From: Acidiphilium acidophilum
Lineage (GTDB): Bacteria > Pseudomonadota > Alphaproteobacteria > Acetobacterales > Acetobacteraceae
NCBI RefSeq assembly: GCF_033842475.1
Contig: NZ_JAWXYB010000018.1
Location: forward strand, 62,001 to 126,000
Direction of reading: 5' to 3'
DNA length: 64,000 nt
The notes under the pieces were generated by a model. It worked only from the letters and a program-made list of their open reading frames with translations, searched no databases and had not been told where the DNA came from. Positions within the stretch are counted from its first letter, which is position 1, and the number at the start of each line of letters is the position of its first letter. Shown here piece by piece: positions 7,283 through 16,618 of the stretch. Both the position numbers and the translations under genes were made by a program.

Positions 7283-10192
7283 ATGGCCAAGAATTGTGAC
7301 GCGATCGATTTCTCCGATGTCTGGGTCTCCGCTCTTGATGGCGGTTCGGTGGGACTCTGGGATCGCGATATCGTGGCCAATGATATTCGTTATTCCCGGA
7401 GTTGGGATATGATTCTCGGGGTTGATGACCAAGGGTCTCGTTGTCGGATCGAGGAAAGCTATAGCCGCGTGCATCCCGAGGACCTCGAGAGCGTGAAGGC
7501 CGCAATCCAAGACCATTTTGATCAGAAAACAGCGTTTTATGAGGCTGAGCATCGGATTCGGAGCCAAAACGGATGTTACAAGTGGGTCCTGAGCCGCGGC
7601 AAGGTGATCAAGCGGGATGACGGCGGAAAGCCATTGCGGATGGTCGGAACAACCATCGACGTCACAGCGAGCCACGAACTCAGTGATAAGCTGAAAATGC
7701 AGCAATGCCGGGCCCAGGCTGATGCTGAGCGCCTGGCCGTTCTTGCCCAGGAATTGGGTGAGCGGAGTAATGAACTAGCGACCGCGCAACGGATAGCGCG
7801 CATCGGTAACTGGCGATGGGATATCCCGGGGCGGTGCATATGGTTCTCTCCGGAGGTCTGGCACTTAATGGGGCGTAAACCGCAAGACAGCCCAGTGAGT
7901 TATCTACAAATGCGGTCGATGATCCACCCAGACGATTACGAAAAAGCGATGGCCGAGTTCTATCGCGCCGTGCGGGAGCGAGAGCAGATCTCCCAGGAAT
8001 ACCGGATCATTTACCCAGACGGCTCAATTCATAATATGCTGACTTACGCTGAAGTGGTGGTGGGGTCGGATAAAAGCGTCATGCGGCTGCATGGAACCAC
8101 TCAGGATATCTCCTCCTATCGTACGATTGAGGCAGCCTTAGCTGAAAGCGAAGACCATTACCGGCATATGGTAAACCTGCATCCGCAGATCCCTTGGCTC
8201 GCAGACCCGCTTGGCAACGTTACCGAAGTCGGACCGCTATGGTTTAAGTTGACTGGAATGACTTCAGATGAAACCCTTCCGGAGGGCTGGACTCGTGCGG
8301 TCCACGAAGAAGATCTTCCTCTTGTTCACGATGCTTGGCTACAAAGCGTTTCAACCGGGGAAGCGTTGGATATCGAATATCGATTAAAGCTACAGGACGA
8401 CCGTCATGGATGGTTTCGCGCTCGCGCAGCGGCGCGTCGAGATCGCAACGGTCGGATTATCCGCTGGTACGGCACTTTAGAAGATGTAACCGATCGACGT
8501 CTCGCGGAGGATAGCCGAAGGGCGTCTGAGAGGCTGGCTCTAAGGGTGTTGAGAACAACCGGTGATGGCGTAATCGTGTGCGACAAAGGTGGAATAATAA
8601 AATTCATAAACAATATTGCGGAAAAACTACTGGGAATTTCGTTAAATTGCGTAGGATCCAAAGCTGGCGATTTTTTTATCGCTGGACATAGCTACCGTAT
8701 TGGCCAAGCTATTGCGGCTGTTTCCAGAGGCAACTTCAATGAACAATTTGAAGTTTTTTGGCCGCCGTTTGACGCTTGGTATGAGATAAATATATACTCT
8801 GGTGACGAGGACATCCCTATATTCATCCGAGATATTTCCGAAAAAATAATAAACCGGAAACGATTAGCATATGCTGCGAATCATGATTTACTGACAGGAA
8901 TTTTTAATCGTAATTCCTTTTTCGAGCGCGTACGAGAATGCCTTGTAGAGCAGCGTCCCGGTAACCGTGCTGCATTACTTTGCCTAGATCTTGATTATTT
9001 CAAGGAGATCAATGATCTTTATGGTCATCCTGTAGGCGACCAAATCCTGAGGCAACTCGCGCTTCGTCTCAGGTCCTGCATCCGCGGGACCGATCTTCTC
9101 GCACGATGCGGTGGTGATGAGTTCGCGATCCTTCAGATGGGCGTAATCACTCCGAATGACTCCATCCACCTTGCAGAGCGAATAAGCGTCGCGATGAAGG
9201 CACCGTTCGACATCGATGGTATCTCGCTATCGAGCACATTGTCCATGGGGATCGCAGTCGCAAATGTCGGTTTTTCAGACGTTGATCTTCTCTATAAGCA
9301 AGCTGATTTGGCATTATACGAAGCAAAAACAAAATCACGGGGCAGTTTTCAGGCTTTTCGTCCGGAAATGCAGCTAAAGTCCGAGTGGACGAAGCGGATG
9401 CGGACGGACCTTCTTGCGGCAATCGGCACAGATCAGTTTTTCCTGGTCTATCAACCCATCATGAAGGCGTCGGATCAGTCGATAGTGGGCGTCGAGGCGT
9501 TACTTCGTTGGCATCATCCTGATCGGGGGATAATCTCTCCTACCGAATTCATTCCTGTAGCAGAAGAAACCGGACTGATCATTCCTATTGGAACCTGGGC
9601 ATTACAACGTGCCTGCCAAACGGCGCGGAGCTGGCCATCGAACATAAAGATATCGGTAAATGCCTCCATTAAACAATTTGAAAATAATAACTTAGCAGGC
9701 GTAGTGAGAGATGCACTCACGAATGCAGGACTTCCACCAGAGCGTTTAAAGCTTGAGGTCACTGAGTCTGTACTTATGACAGAAAACTCTGTTAGTATAA
9801 ATACTCTAAAAGAAATTCAAAACACCGGGGTTTCGATTATCCTTGACGACTTTGGAACTGGGTACTCATCACTTTCATATATAAATACATTTAGTTTCGA
9901 CTTTATAAAAATTGACAAATCTTTTATATCGAGAATTTGCCGTCCAGGTGATCGGGAGCCTATTTTTGAAGCAATAATGGGTATGGCCCAGGCGATAAGA
10001 ATTCCAGTTACTGTAGAAGGTGTAGAAACGGTACATCAGCTCGAATATATAAGAGGTTTGGGATGTGAGTTCGTGCAGGGCTACCTTCTGGCCAAGCCCA
10101 TGAGTGAGACTGATATATCTAGAGTTCTCATATATAACGGAGGCATATCAAATTATAGATCGGATTATTCAGAAAGCAACAATAGCGTATGA
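7283..10192 (+). CDS. Multi-PAS GGDEF-EAL cyclic di-GMP protein
   Basis: This 969-residue protein has no clear membrane segments and is probably a cytoplasmic sensor. Residues about 15-125, 160-275 and 290-405 look like PAS/PAC domains (IIYPDGSIHNML, RLHGTTQDIS, IIRWYGTLEDVTDRR). A fourth weaker one spans 415-520. The GGDEF domain is at about 535-690, with ARCGGDEF near 608 and RGTD five residues before it, a good RxxD inhibitory site. The EAL domain is at about 715-955 (GVEALLRWHHP, KLEVTESVL, DDFGTGYSSLSYI, IDKSFI). Both active sites look intact. The first 1.4 kb is GC-rich and the last part is richer in AT, with codons such as ATA, so it may be a mosaic. An 8-bp tandem array lies upstream. 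Confidence 0.9.
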   Translation: MAKNCDAIDFSDVWVSALDGGSVGLWDRDIVANDIRYSRSWDMILGVDDQGSRCRIEESYSRVHPEDLESVKAAIQDHFDQKTAFYEAEHRIRSQNGCYKWVLSRGKVIKRDDGGKPLRMVGTTIDVTASHELSDKLKMQQCRAQADAERLAVLAQELGERSNELATAQRIARIGNWRWDIPGRCIWFSPEVWHLMGRKPQDSPVSYLQMRSMIHPDDYEKAMAEFYRAVREREQISQEYRIIYPDGSIHNMLTYAEVVVGSDKSVMRLHGTTQDISSYRTIEAALAESEDHYRHMVNLHPQIPWLADPLGNVTEVGPLWFKLTGMTSDETLPEGWTRAVHEEDLPLVHDAWLQSVSTGEALDIEYRLKLQDDRHGWFRARAAARRDRNGRIIRWYGTLEDVTDRRLAEDSRRASERLALRVLRTTGDGVIVCDKGGIIKFINNIAEKLLGISLNCVGSKAGDFFIAGHSYRIGQAIAAVSRGNFNEQFEVFWPPFDAWYEINIYSGDEDIPIFIRDISEKIINRKRLAYAANHDLLTGIFNRNSFFERVRECLVEQRPGNRAALLCLDLDYFKEINDLYGHPVGDQILRQLALRLRSCIRGTDLLARCGGDEFAILQMGVITPNDSIHLAERISVAMKAPFDIDGISLSSTLSMGIAVANVGFSDVDLLYKQADLALYEAKTKSRGSFQAFRPEMQLKSEWTKRMRTDLLAAIGTDQFFLVYQPIMKASDQSIVGVEALLRWHHPDRGIISPTEFIPVAEETGLIIPIGTWALQRACQTARSWPSNIKISVNASIKQFENNNLAGVVRDALTNAGLPPERLKLEVTESVLMTENSVSINTLKEIQNTGVSIILDDFGTGYSSLSYINTFSFDFIKIDKSFISRICRPGDREPIFEAIMGMAQAIRIPVTVEGVETVHQLEYIRGLGCEFVQGYLLAKPMSETDISRVLIYNGGISNYRSDYSESNNSV

Positions 10193-10481
10193 TTCGGAAC
10201 CGCCCGTCGTAGGTCATGGATTTGCGCTTCAGCGGAAGATGGATCGGACGATGCTGAACGGTGGCGCCGGTAGGTTGAATGCGTTCTGTCACGCTGTTAA
10301 TCCGTCCGGTCAGCGGCCGTGGCGGTTCCGGCGGTGCAAGGCCGCGCGGGACCGGAGCCACGCGCAGCCTGCCGCTGAGCAGACGACCATGGCGAGGACC
10401 CACGACTTGCAGCGGACGGACCGACCGTGGCAGCACGGTGCTACCACGGGATCGTAGTAAGGCTGATTCTGATGAGACGAC
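10193..10481. other. Stretch without a recognised gene
   Basis: This is GC-rich sequence between the PAS-GGDEF-EAL gene and the IS66 junction. Short frames exist on both strands, but none has a recognisable motif, a good start or a codon pattern that I trust. It may be eroded coding sequence. Confidence 0.5.
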
Positions 10482-10600
10482 CTATCCGCGCGGTCTGCGG
10501 CGACGCTGCTCGTCCGCACGTTTTTTTCGCCGGGCAAGCCACGCCGTCTTCATCTGATCGATCTGCGGCGCAAAGATGTAACCGAACACCGCGCCGATCG
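10482..10600 (-). pseudogene. C-terminal fragment of an unknown membrane protein, cut by IS66
   Basis: On the minus strand the frame runs from the IS66 end at 10601 to a TAG at 10482-10484. It reads IGAVFGYIFAPQIDQMKTAW and ends in a Lys/Arg-rich tail, RRKKRADEQRRRRPRG. The pattern (hydrophobic segment, then a basic tail) suggests the C-terminus of an inner-membrane protein. I do not recognise the family. The other half is not on the far side of IS66 copy 1. Confidence 0.4.
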
Positions 10601-10694
10601 GTAACCATCCGGTCTGAGCCGCCTGCCGCTACGGGAAGAAGCCGCTCATAATAGCGCTGCTATGAGCTGATTCATATGGGGGGAGCTTTGGCGG

Positions 10695-11120
10695 ATGGAG
10701 ATCATCACGGGGACTGAGCGGCGACGTCGCTGGCGGGATGAGGACAAGCTTCGGATTGTCGCAGAGGCTGAGGCGCCGGATGCGGTATTTGCTTTGGTGG
10801 CACGGCGGCACGATATTTCGCGAGGGCAGTTGTGGAAATGGCGCGGGCAGGTTCGGCGCGGTGAGTTGGCACGGGTGCCGGTAGAGCCGGAGTTCATTCC
10901 GGTGCGGATGATGGCGAGTGCGGCGCTGTCGATGCCGCGGGGGTCTGGCAAATCAGCTTCGGTGGATGAGACCGATGCAGATTCTGTGTCGCACAAGCGG
11001 GCAGCGCGATCCGAGATGGGGCGGATTGAGATCGTGCTGCCGGACGGCACCTGTGTTCGGGTTGATGACGGGGTTGGGATGGCCGCCTTGCGTCGTGTGA
11101 TGACGGCGGTGCGGCGATGA
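10695..11120 (+). CDS. tnpA: IS66 accessory protein TnpA
   Basis: This is the 141-residue first gene of IS66. The N-terminus reads GTERRRRWRDEDKLRIVAEA and continues with ...VARRHDISRGQLWKWRGQVR, a helix-turn-helix of the transposase-associated type. The C-terminal half ends in a conserved-looking IEIVLPDGTCVRVDDGV block. It is thought to help the main DDE protein recognise ends; its exact role is not settled. The stop overlaps the tnpB start (ATGA at 11117-11120). An identical gene is at 41130-41555. Confidence 0.9.
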   Translation: MEIITGTERRRRWRDEDKLRIVAEAEAPDAVFALVARRHDISRGQLWKWRGQVRRGELARVPVEPEFIPVRMMASAALSMPRGSGKSASVDETDADSVSHKRAARSEMGRIEIVLPDGTCVRVDDGVGMAALRRVMTAVRR

Positions 11121-11178
11121 TCCCGGTTCCAGCCGGCGTACGGATCTGGCTGGCGTCGGGGCACACGGATATGCGTCG
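11117..11178 (+). pseudogene. tnpB: IS66 tnpB, 5' part (split by RIT-A)
   Basis: This part reads MIPVPAGVRIWLASGHTDMR and then R; the intact copy at 40786-41133 continues GMRGLALQVQQGLG. RIT-A begins at 11179, directly after the hexamer GCGTCG (11173-11178). The remaining codons resume at 14593. TnpB (IS66 Orf2) is required for transposition in studied IS66 elements, so copy 1 should not be autonomous. Confidence 0.9.
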
Positions 11179-11326
11179 TTATGCGGCGCGCATGATTATG
11201 TAGAGTCCTAAGCTGGCGACGCAAAGCTTATCGAATGATTTCAGCATGATGGTCATCTCAATCATGACGGGGTCTCGGCATAATCTAGGCTATCTCCAGC
11301 GCCAATCCGGCGCACGGAGAGAAGTC

Positions 11327-12571
11327 ATGAACATCGTTGAAAGGTTGGCCAGGGCACCACGGACCATGGAGGCCGGCGACCTCGCCCCATGGGTCGCTGC
11401 ATTTGCAGACGAGCTTAGATCGCTGGGCCACACGGATCTGACTGTCGGCAATTACGCGGATTGCGCTCGCCATTTTGCGGCTTGGCTCGCGATCGACAAC
11501 ATCGGGCTCGATGATGTCGGTGATGGGTCGTTTGGTCGCTTCAAGACGCATCGTTGCCGATGCGGCGGGTATCGACCTGCCACGCCGCGCTCGGGCAAGT
11601 ATCTGAGGCGCGTTCATCGCTTCATCGATTTTCTTGGGAGACGCGGCGTTATCAAGCTGTTGGACAAAGTTGTCGCCGCCCCTGTCGATCCACTCGTCCG
11701 CGACTACCAAGATTGGCTCACGCGCAATCGAGGCATTTGCGGGCGTACAGCAGCGCGGCATGGCAGGATGGTCACGCGCCTGCTTCTCTCGTTGGGGTCA
11801 GAACCGCACGCATACGGTCCGGCAATGATCAAGATTGCCATCATACATGAAGCTGAGCGTTGCTCGGCACCGTACATGAAGACAATGACGACCGCCCTGC
11901 GTGGATATCTGCGCTTTCTGGCCTCCGCCGATCTTTGTCGGCCGGGGCTTGAACACGCCGTGCCACACATTCCCCAATGGCGACTCTCATCATTGCCGCG
12001 CTATCTGTCGCCCGATGAGGTCGAGAGGCTGGTTGCTTCTTGTGACCTTCGTACCGGGCGAGGCGTCCGCGATCGAGCTATTCTGCTCCTCCTCGCGCGC
12101 CTGGGACTGCGCGCAGGCGACATTCTAGAGATGCGCCTGGGGGACATCGATTGGTCTTCAGCGACGTTGCGGGTGAAGGGCAAGGGACGCCGCGAGACCC
12201 GTCTTCCCATGCCCCAGGACGCCGGCGACGCCGTGCTCGGCTATCTCGATGGCGCGCGCCCTTTGGTCGATAGCGACCGCCTGTTCTTGAGGTCAAATGC
12301 GCCATTTCGGCCATTCGCATCGTCCCCCACGGTTTCCCACATCGTCGCTCTGGCTTTGAAGCGTGCCGGCATCGACAATCCCCCATCACACGGCGCCAAC
12401 CTGCTACGGCACTCGGCGGCGACACATATGCTCCGCGGAGGCGCAACTCTCCAATCAGTGGGCGCCGTTCTGCGTCACAGGTCTTTGGACACCACAACCG
12501 TTTACGCCAAGGTTGATCTGAACATGCTGATGCAGGTCGCGCAGCCCTGGCCGGGAGATGTGGCATGCTGA
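11327..12571 (+). CDS. ritA: RIT-A first tyrosine recombinase (RitA type)
   Basis: This 414-residue integrase-family recombinase is the first gene of the trio. I chose ATG 11327 over the upstream frame start at 11246 because GGAGAG sits seven bases before it and the length then matches the 413-residue RIT-B homologue. Catalytic landmarks are Arg in LGLRAGD (about 260), Lys in VKGKGRRE (about 286), the box-II segment NLLRHSAATHML (about 357), His in VLRHRSLDTT and Tyr in TTVYAKVD (about 393). In box II the usual His three residues before Arg is Asn (GCC AAC CTG CTA CGG). The RIT-B homologue keeps His there. The stop overlaps the next start. Confidence 0.9.
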   Translation: MNIVERLARAPRTMEAGDLAPWVAAFADELRSLGHTDLTVGNYADCARHFAAWLAIDNIGLDDVGDGSFGRFKTHRCRCGGYRPATPRSGKYLRRVHRFIDFLGRRGVIKLLDKVVAAPVDPLVRDYQDWLTRNRGICGRTAARHGRMVTRLLLSLGSEPHAYGPAMIKIAIIHEAERCSAPYMKTMTTALRGYLRFLASADLCRPGLEHAVPHIPQWRLSSLPRYLSPDEVERLVASCDLRTGRGVRDRAILLLLARLGLRAGDILEMRLGDIDWSSATLRVKGKGRRETRLPMPQDAGDAVLGYLDGARPLVDSDRLFLRSNAPFRPFASSPTVSHIVALALKRAGIDNPPSHGANLLRHSAATHMLRGGATLQSVGAVLRHRSLDTTTVYAKVDLNMLMQVAQPWPGDVAC

Positions 12572-13479
12572 GCGATGATCTTTCCCGTCATGTCGCGCTT
12601 CATGAGGTACTGGGCTTCAAATTCCGGACGCAGCGCATCTTGTTGCGCATGTTCGTGGCTTACGCGGAGCGCCACGGCGACAACTTTATCAAGAGCAATC
12701 GGGTAATCGCGTGGGCAGTCGAGGCGCCCTCCCCCGAGCAGCGACGCAACCGGCTTCTTACGGTGCGTCGATTTGCTATCGCTATGCACGCCGAGGACGG
12801 CGGCCACGAGGTGCCCGCCGCTGACGCGCTCGGTCGAGGCATCTTTCGGCGGACAAAGCCATACATTTATTCCGCCGAAGAGATTGGCAAATTGATGCAG
12901 CAGGCGGCTTCGCTTGGGCCCGCCGCCACGCTTCGACCGCTTACATACGTCACGCTGCTCGGCTTACTCGCCGCGACCGGCATGCGGATATCGGAAGCTC
13001 TCGCTTTGCGGCTCTCCGATGTCACCGACGACGGCCTGATCATCAACAAGACCAAGTTCAAGAAGAGCAGACTAATTCCGCTGCATCCTACGACGCGCGC
13101 CGCGATTGATCGGTATCTCTCGGCCCGCCTGCCGATCAGCACGTGCGCCGCTGTCCTGTTCGTATCTAACGCCGGAACTCCGCTTTGCTATGATACCGTC
13201 AGCGCGTTGTTCCGCCAGATCTCGCGCAAGATCGGGTTGCGGGGCGGGCCCGGCCAGTCGGGGCCGCGCATCCACGACCTGAGACATAGCTTCGCCGTGC
13301 GGTCGCTCGAACAGTGTCCATGCGATGACGACGCTGTATCGCGCCACATCCTCGCTCTCAGCACCTATCTCGGTCACGCCCACGTCAGCGATACCTATTG
13401 GTATCTTCAGGCCACGCCCGGCCTGATGGCACAGATCGCCGATGCCGGTGAAGACTTCGGCCGGACAGGTGTGATATGA
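12565..13479 (+). CDS. ritB: RIT-A second tyrosine recombinase (RitB type)
   Basis: This 304-residue member of the trio overlaps the ritA stop by seven bases and the ritC start by four (ATGA), so the three are translated as one unit. The SAM-like N-terminal domain is followed by the catalytic Arg in GMRISEALAL, Lys in KFKKSRLIPLHP, HDLRHSFAVRSL, the His of YLGHAHVSDTYWYL and the Tyr just after. The WYLQATPGLM ending after the Tyr is shared with the RIT-B homologue. All catalytic positions look present. Confidence 0.9.
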   Translation: MLSDDLSRHVALHEVLGFKFRTQRILLRMFVAYAERHGDNFIKSNRVIAWAVEAPSPEQRRNRLLTVRRFAIAMHAEDGGHEVPAADALGRGIFRRTKPYIYSAEEIGKLMQQAASLGPAATLRPLTYVTLLGLLAATGMRISEALALRLSDVTDDGLIINKTKFKKSRLIPLHPTTRAAIDRYLSARLPISTCAAVLFVSNAGTPLCYDTVSALFRQISRKIGLRGGPGQSGPRIHDLRHSFAVRSLEQCPCDDDAVSRHILALSTYLGHAHVSDTYWYLQATPGLMAQIADAGEDFGRTGVI

Positions 13480-14486
13480 CCGCGCTCGCACCACCCCTAT
13501 CCCTGTTTCTCGGCGAGCACCTGCCACGCGATCAGGGCGCCAGTCCTCACACCTGTGATGCTTATGCGTACAGCTTTCAACTTCTTGTGATATTCGCGGC
13601 GCGGCGACTTCACAAGAGGCCGTCGCGGTTGGAGGTCGAGGACATCGGTGTACCGATGATCCTGGCATTCCTCGATCACATCGAACAGGATCGCGGCAAC
13701 ACGGCGCGATCCCGCAATGCTCGATTGGCGGCGATCAGGTCGTTCTTCAGATTCATCGAGTATCGTGTGCCAGCCTGTCTCGATCAATCGCTTCGGGTCC
13801 GCGCGATCCCGATGAAGAAAACCGACGAAGCGTTGGTCGCTTCGCTGACCCGGGCGGAGATTCAGGCCCTGATCAACGCGCCGGATCCCAAGACTCTATC
13901 CGGCACCCGAGACCGTGCGATGCTCCATCTCGCCTTTGCGGCCGGACTGCGCGTCTCGGAGTTGGTCGGACTATGCCTAGATCAACTCGATCTGCAAAAT
14001 CCTTGTACGATCCACGTGATGGGCAAAGGTCGTCGGGAGCGCGTGCTTCCACTGTGGAAGGAGAGCGTGGTCGCGCTCCGGGCTTGGCTTGCTGTCCGTC
14101 AGCAGCAGCAAGATGGGGCGCTATTTCTCAACGCCGCCGGCCGGGCCATGACCAGATCCGGATTCGAATACATCCTCGACAAGCATGTGGCCACCGCCGC
14201 CCTGCGCCTACCGTCCGTCGCGACCAAGCGAGTAACACCTCATGTTCTGCGTCATAGTTGCGCAATGCATATGCTGCAGGCCACGCACGACGTTCGGAAA
14301 GTAGCCCTGTGGCTGGGCCATGCCAGCCTCCAAAGCACCGAGGCCTACCTGCGCGCAGACCCCACCGAAAAACTCGAAGCATTGGGAGCCGCCGGCGGGC
14401 CGACGCTACAGCCAGGCAAGTTCAGACCGCCGGACAAGGTTATCGCCATGCTCACGGGGCAGCGGCAACACCAAAAATTATGCTGA
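13476..14486 (+). CDS. ritC: RIT-A third tyrosine recombinase (RitC type)
   Basis: This 336-residue XerC/D-like recombinase shows Arg in AAGLRVSELVGL, Lys in GKGRRERVLPL, the box TPHVLRHSCAMHML, WLGHASLQSTEAYL with His and Tyr, and a tail ADPTEKLEAL of the kind seen in RIT third genes. The complete RHRHY-type set is visible. It starts in a 4-base overlap with ritB. The end lies 39 bases before the right terminal repeat. Confidence 0.9.
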   Translation: MTALAPPLSLFLGEHLPRDQGASPHTCDAYAYSFQLLVIFAARRLHKRPSRLEVEDIGVPMILAFLDHIEQDRGNTARSRNARLAAIRSFFRFIEYRVPACLDQSLRVRAIPMKKTDEALVASLTRAEIQALINAPDPKTLSGTRDRAMLHLAFAAGLRVSELVGLCLDQLDLQNPCTIHVMGKGRRERVLPLWKESVVALRAWLAVRQQQQDGALFLNAAGRAMTRSGFEYILDKHVATAALRLPSVATKRVTPHVLRHSCAMHMLQATHDVRKVALWLGHASLQSTEAYLRADPTEKLEALGAAGGPTLQPGKFRPPDKVIAMLTGQRQHQKLC

Positions 14487-14560
14487 GCAAAGGGGGCCGG
14501 ATTCCAAGCGGTCCCCGCGTCGCCGGCTTAGGACTCTACATAATCATGCGCGCCGCATAA

Positions 14561-14592
14561 CGACGCTTATGTGGTGCACCACATAAGCGTCG
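14561..14592. repeat. RIT-A junction: 32-bp palindrome with mini-unit
   Basis: The perfect palindrome consists of CGACGC, a 20-bp unit (TTATGTG, GTGCAC, CACATAA) and GCGTCG. The outer hexamers are inverted copies of the target word; the 20-bp unit carries the same TTATG...CATAA ends as the full RIT element. The uninterrupted tnpB in copy 2 has a single GCGTCG at this point, so everything from 11179 to 14592 is inserted DNA. The junction CATAA-CGACGC-TTATG resembles a dif-type core (two inverted arms around six bases). Confidence 0.9.
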
Positions 14593-14878
14593 CGGGATGA
14601 GGGGTCTCGCGTTGCAGGTGCAGCAAGGCCTGGGCCGGGAGCCATTCTGCGGTGACGTTTTCTTCTTCCGGGGACGCAGCGGATCGTTGATCAAGGCGAT
14701 CTGGCATGACGGTGTCGGGTTATCGCTATTTGCGAAGCGTTTGGACAAGGGCCGTTTTATCTGGCCACAGACGACGGATGGGGCTGTGTCACTTACGGCG
14801 GGTCAGGTCGGTTATCTTCTGGAGGCGATCGACTGGAGAAATCCGCAACAAACCTGGCGGCCACAATCTGCCGGGTAA
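14593..14878 (+). pseudogene. tnpB: IS66 tnpB, 3' part
   Basis: The remaining tnpB codons (GMRGLALQVQQGLGREPFCG, then DVFFFRGRSGSLIKAIWHDG and so on) match the intact 115-residue copy at 40786-41133. After the RIT-A junction an in-frame ATG at 14597 could start a truncated product, but the N-terminal PAGVRIWLASGHTD segment is missing. The gene is taken to be inactive in this copy. Confidence 0.88.
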
Positions 14879-14961
14879 GTGCAAAAAATCAGGGTAAAAA
14901 CCTGCTGTTTGCTACGGATTTCTGTAGCGAAACCCAAGCGGTTTATGATTCTATCCGATGC

Positions 14962-16479
14962 ATGGATATCGATTCGCTGGCCCTGCCGGACGACATTGCC
15001 GCGCTGAAAGAGATCGTTCGAGGAGCGATGTCGCGAGCTGATGCCGCCGAAGCGGATTCAGCCGCAGCGCGCGCCGCGCAGTCCGATACCGCCGCCTATG
15101 TCGAGCATCTGAAGCTGCAGATCGAGAAGCTCAAGCGCGCCCTCTACGGCCCCAGGGCGGAACGCACGGCCCGGCTGCTCGACCAGATGGAGCTGAAACT
15201 CGAAGAGCTCGAGACCAGTGCCACCGAGGACGAACTACATGCCGAGCAGGAAGCCGCGAAGGCCAAAACCACGACTGTCGCCGGCTTCACCCGCAAGCGC
15301 CCGTCGCGCCAGCCCTTCCCCGAGCACCTGCTCCGCGAGCGGGTTGTCCTGCCGGGGCCGACCCAGTGCTTCTGCTGCGGTGGCTCGCGCCTGGCCAAGC
15401 TCGGGGAGAGTGTCACCGAGACGTTGGAATCCACCCCGCGAACGTTCAAGGTAATCCAGCATGTGCGGGAGAAATTCACCTGCCGCGATTGTGAGAAGAT
15501 CAGCCAGGAACCCGCACCCTTCCACACCATTCCGCGCGCCTTCGCCGGTCCCAGCCTGCTCGCGATGATCGCCTACGACAAGTTTGGCCTGCATCAGCCG
15601 CTGAACCGCCAATCCGAACGGTTCGGCCTGGAAGGCGTTGCGCTCAGCGTCTCGACCCTGGCCGATCTGATCGGCGCCACCTGTGTCGCGCTTAAGCCGG
15701 TGTATGCCTTCATCAAAACCATGGTGTTCACCGGCGGTCGGATCCACGGCGATGACACCACCGTGCCGGTGCTTGCGCAGGGTCAGACCGATATCGCCCG
15801 CGTCTGGGTTTATGTGCGCGACGATCGACCGTTTGGCGGATCGGGTCCACCCTGCGCGGTGTTCTATTATTCCCGCGACCGCGCCGGCATTCACCCGCAA
15901 AGTCATCTTGCCGAATACAGCGGGATATTCCAGGCGGATGCTTATGGCGGCTACAACAAATTGTACGTGCCGACCCGATCCCCTGGCCCGATCATCGAAG
16001 CGGCGTGTTGGGCGCACGGGCGACGAAAATTCTTCGAACTGGCCGACATCGCTCGAAACGCCAAACGCCGCGCGCAAGGCAAGACGCCTGCCTTCGTCGC
16101 CCCGATGGCGCTGGCCGCGGTGCAGCGGATCGACGCGCTGTTTGAAATCGAGCGGGGCATCAACGGCCAGTTGCCGGCTGAACGCCTGGCGGCGCGCCAA
16201 CAGCTCAGCGCCCCGCTGGTCACCGAACTGGAAAGTTGGATGCGTGCCGAGCGGGCCAAACTCTCGCGGCACAACGATGTCGCAAAGGCGATGGACTACA
16301 TGCTGAACCGTTGGTCGGCGTTCACGCGGTTCCTGACCGACGGGCGGATCTGCCTGACCAACAACGCGGCCGAACGCGCCCTGCGGACCCTGGCTCTGGG
16401 CAGAAAATCATGGTTATTCGCCGGTTCCGACCGGGGTGGGGAAAGGGCCGCCATGATGTACACCCTGATCACGACGGCA
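14962..16479 (+). pseudogene. tnpC: IS66 tnpC transposase, 5' part (split by RIT-B)
   Basis: This is the first 506 codons of the IS66 DDE transposase. Domains: an N-terminal coiled-coil/leucine-rich segment (about 5-90), a zinc-finger-like CFCCGG...CRDC pair (about 133-175) and the catalytic domain with HGDDTTVPVL, QADAYGGYNKLY, EAACWAHGRRKFFEL and LTNNAAERALR. RIT-B enters after hexamer ACGGCA (16474-16479). The tail codons are at 19911-20054, and rejoining gives ITTAKMNDVDPQAWLADILA, the normal IS66 C-terminus, for a native length of 553 residues. The truncated product reads about 44 residues of RIT sequence to 16614. Confidence 0.92.
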
Positions 16480-16505
16480 TTATGCCGGGCGCGGCATAAT
16501 GCCGT
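16474..16505. repeat. RIT-B copy 1 junction: hexamer, 20-bp mini-unit, inverted hexamer
   Basis: The order is ACGGCA (16474-16479), a 20-bp unit TTATGCC, GGGCGC, GGCATAA (16480-16499) and TGCCGT (16500-16505). The RIT-B element then starts with TTATGCC. The outer words are reverse complements of each other and the arms are perfect; only the central GGGCGC is asymmetric. In copy 2, read in the IS66 direction, the centre is GCGCCC, its reverse complement. Confidence 0.93.
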
Positions 16506-16618
16506 TTATGCCGTCCGCCGAACTATGCCGAATGGTTTCCGAAAAATGCACGGTTGTCGAGTTTCTCTCGGTTCTTCCGTGGCAGTTGATTCCGTTTCAT
16601 TCGGCATAGTTTAGCCAG

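Larger units (their letters stand above)
11179..14560 (+). mobile_element. RIT-A: recombinase-in-trio element inside IS66 tnpB
   Basis: The 3382-bp element has perfect 35-bp terminal inverted repeats at 11179-11213 and 14526-14560. Each starts TTATG at the outside of the left end or finishes CATAA at the right. Between them lie three overlapping tyrosine recombinase genes in one direction. Three adjacent recombinases with terminal repeats define the known RIT class. The target word GCGTCG stands directly before it (11173-11178), its reverse complement CGACGC directly after it (14561-14566), and a third direct copy at 14587-14592 after a 20-bp palindromic unit. Confidence 0.9.
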
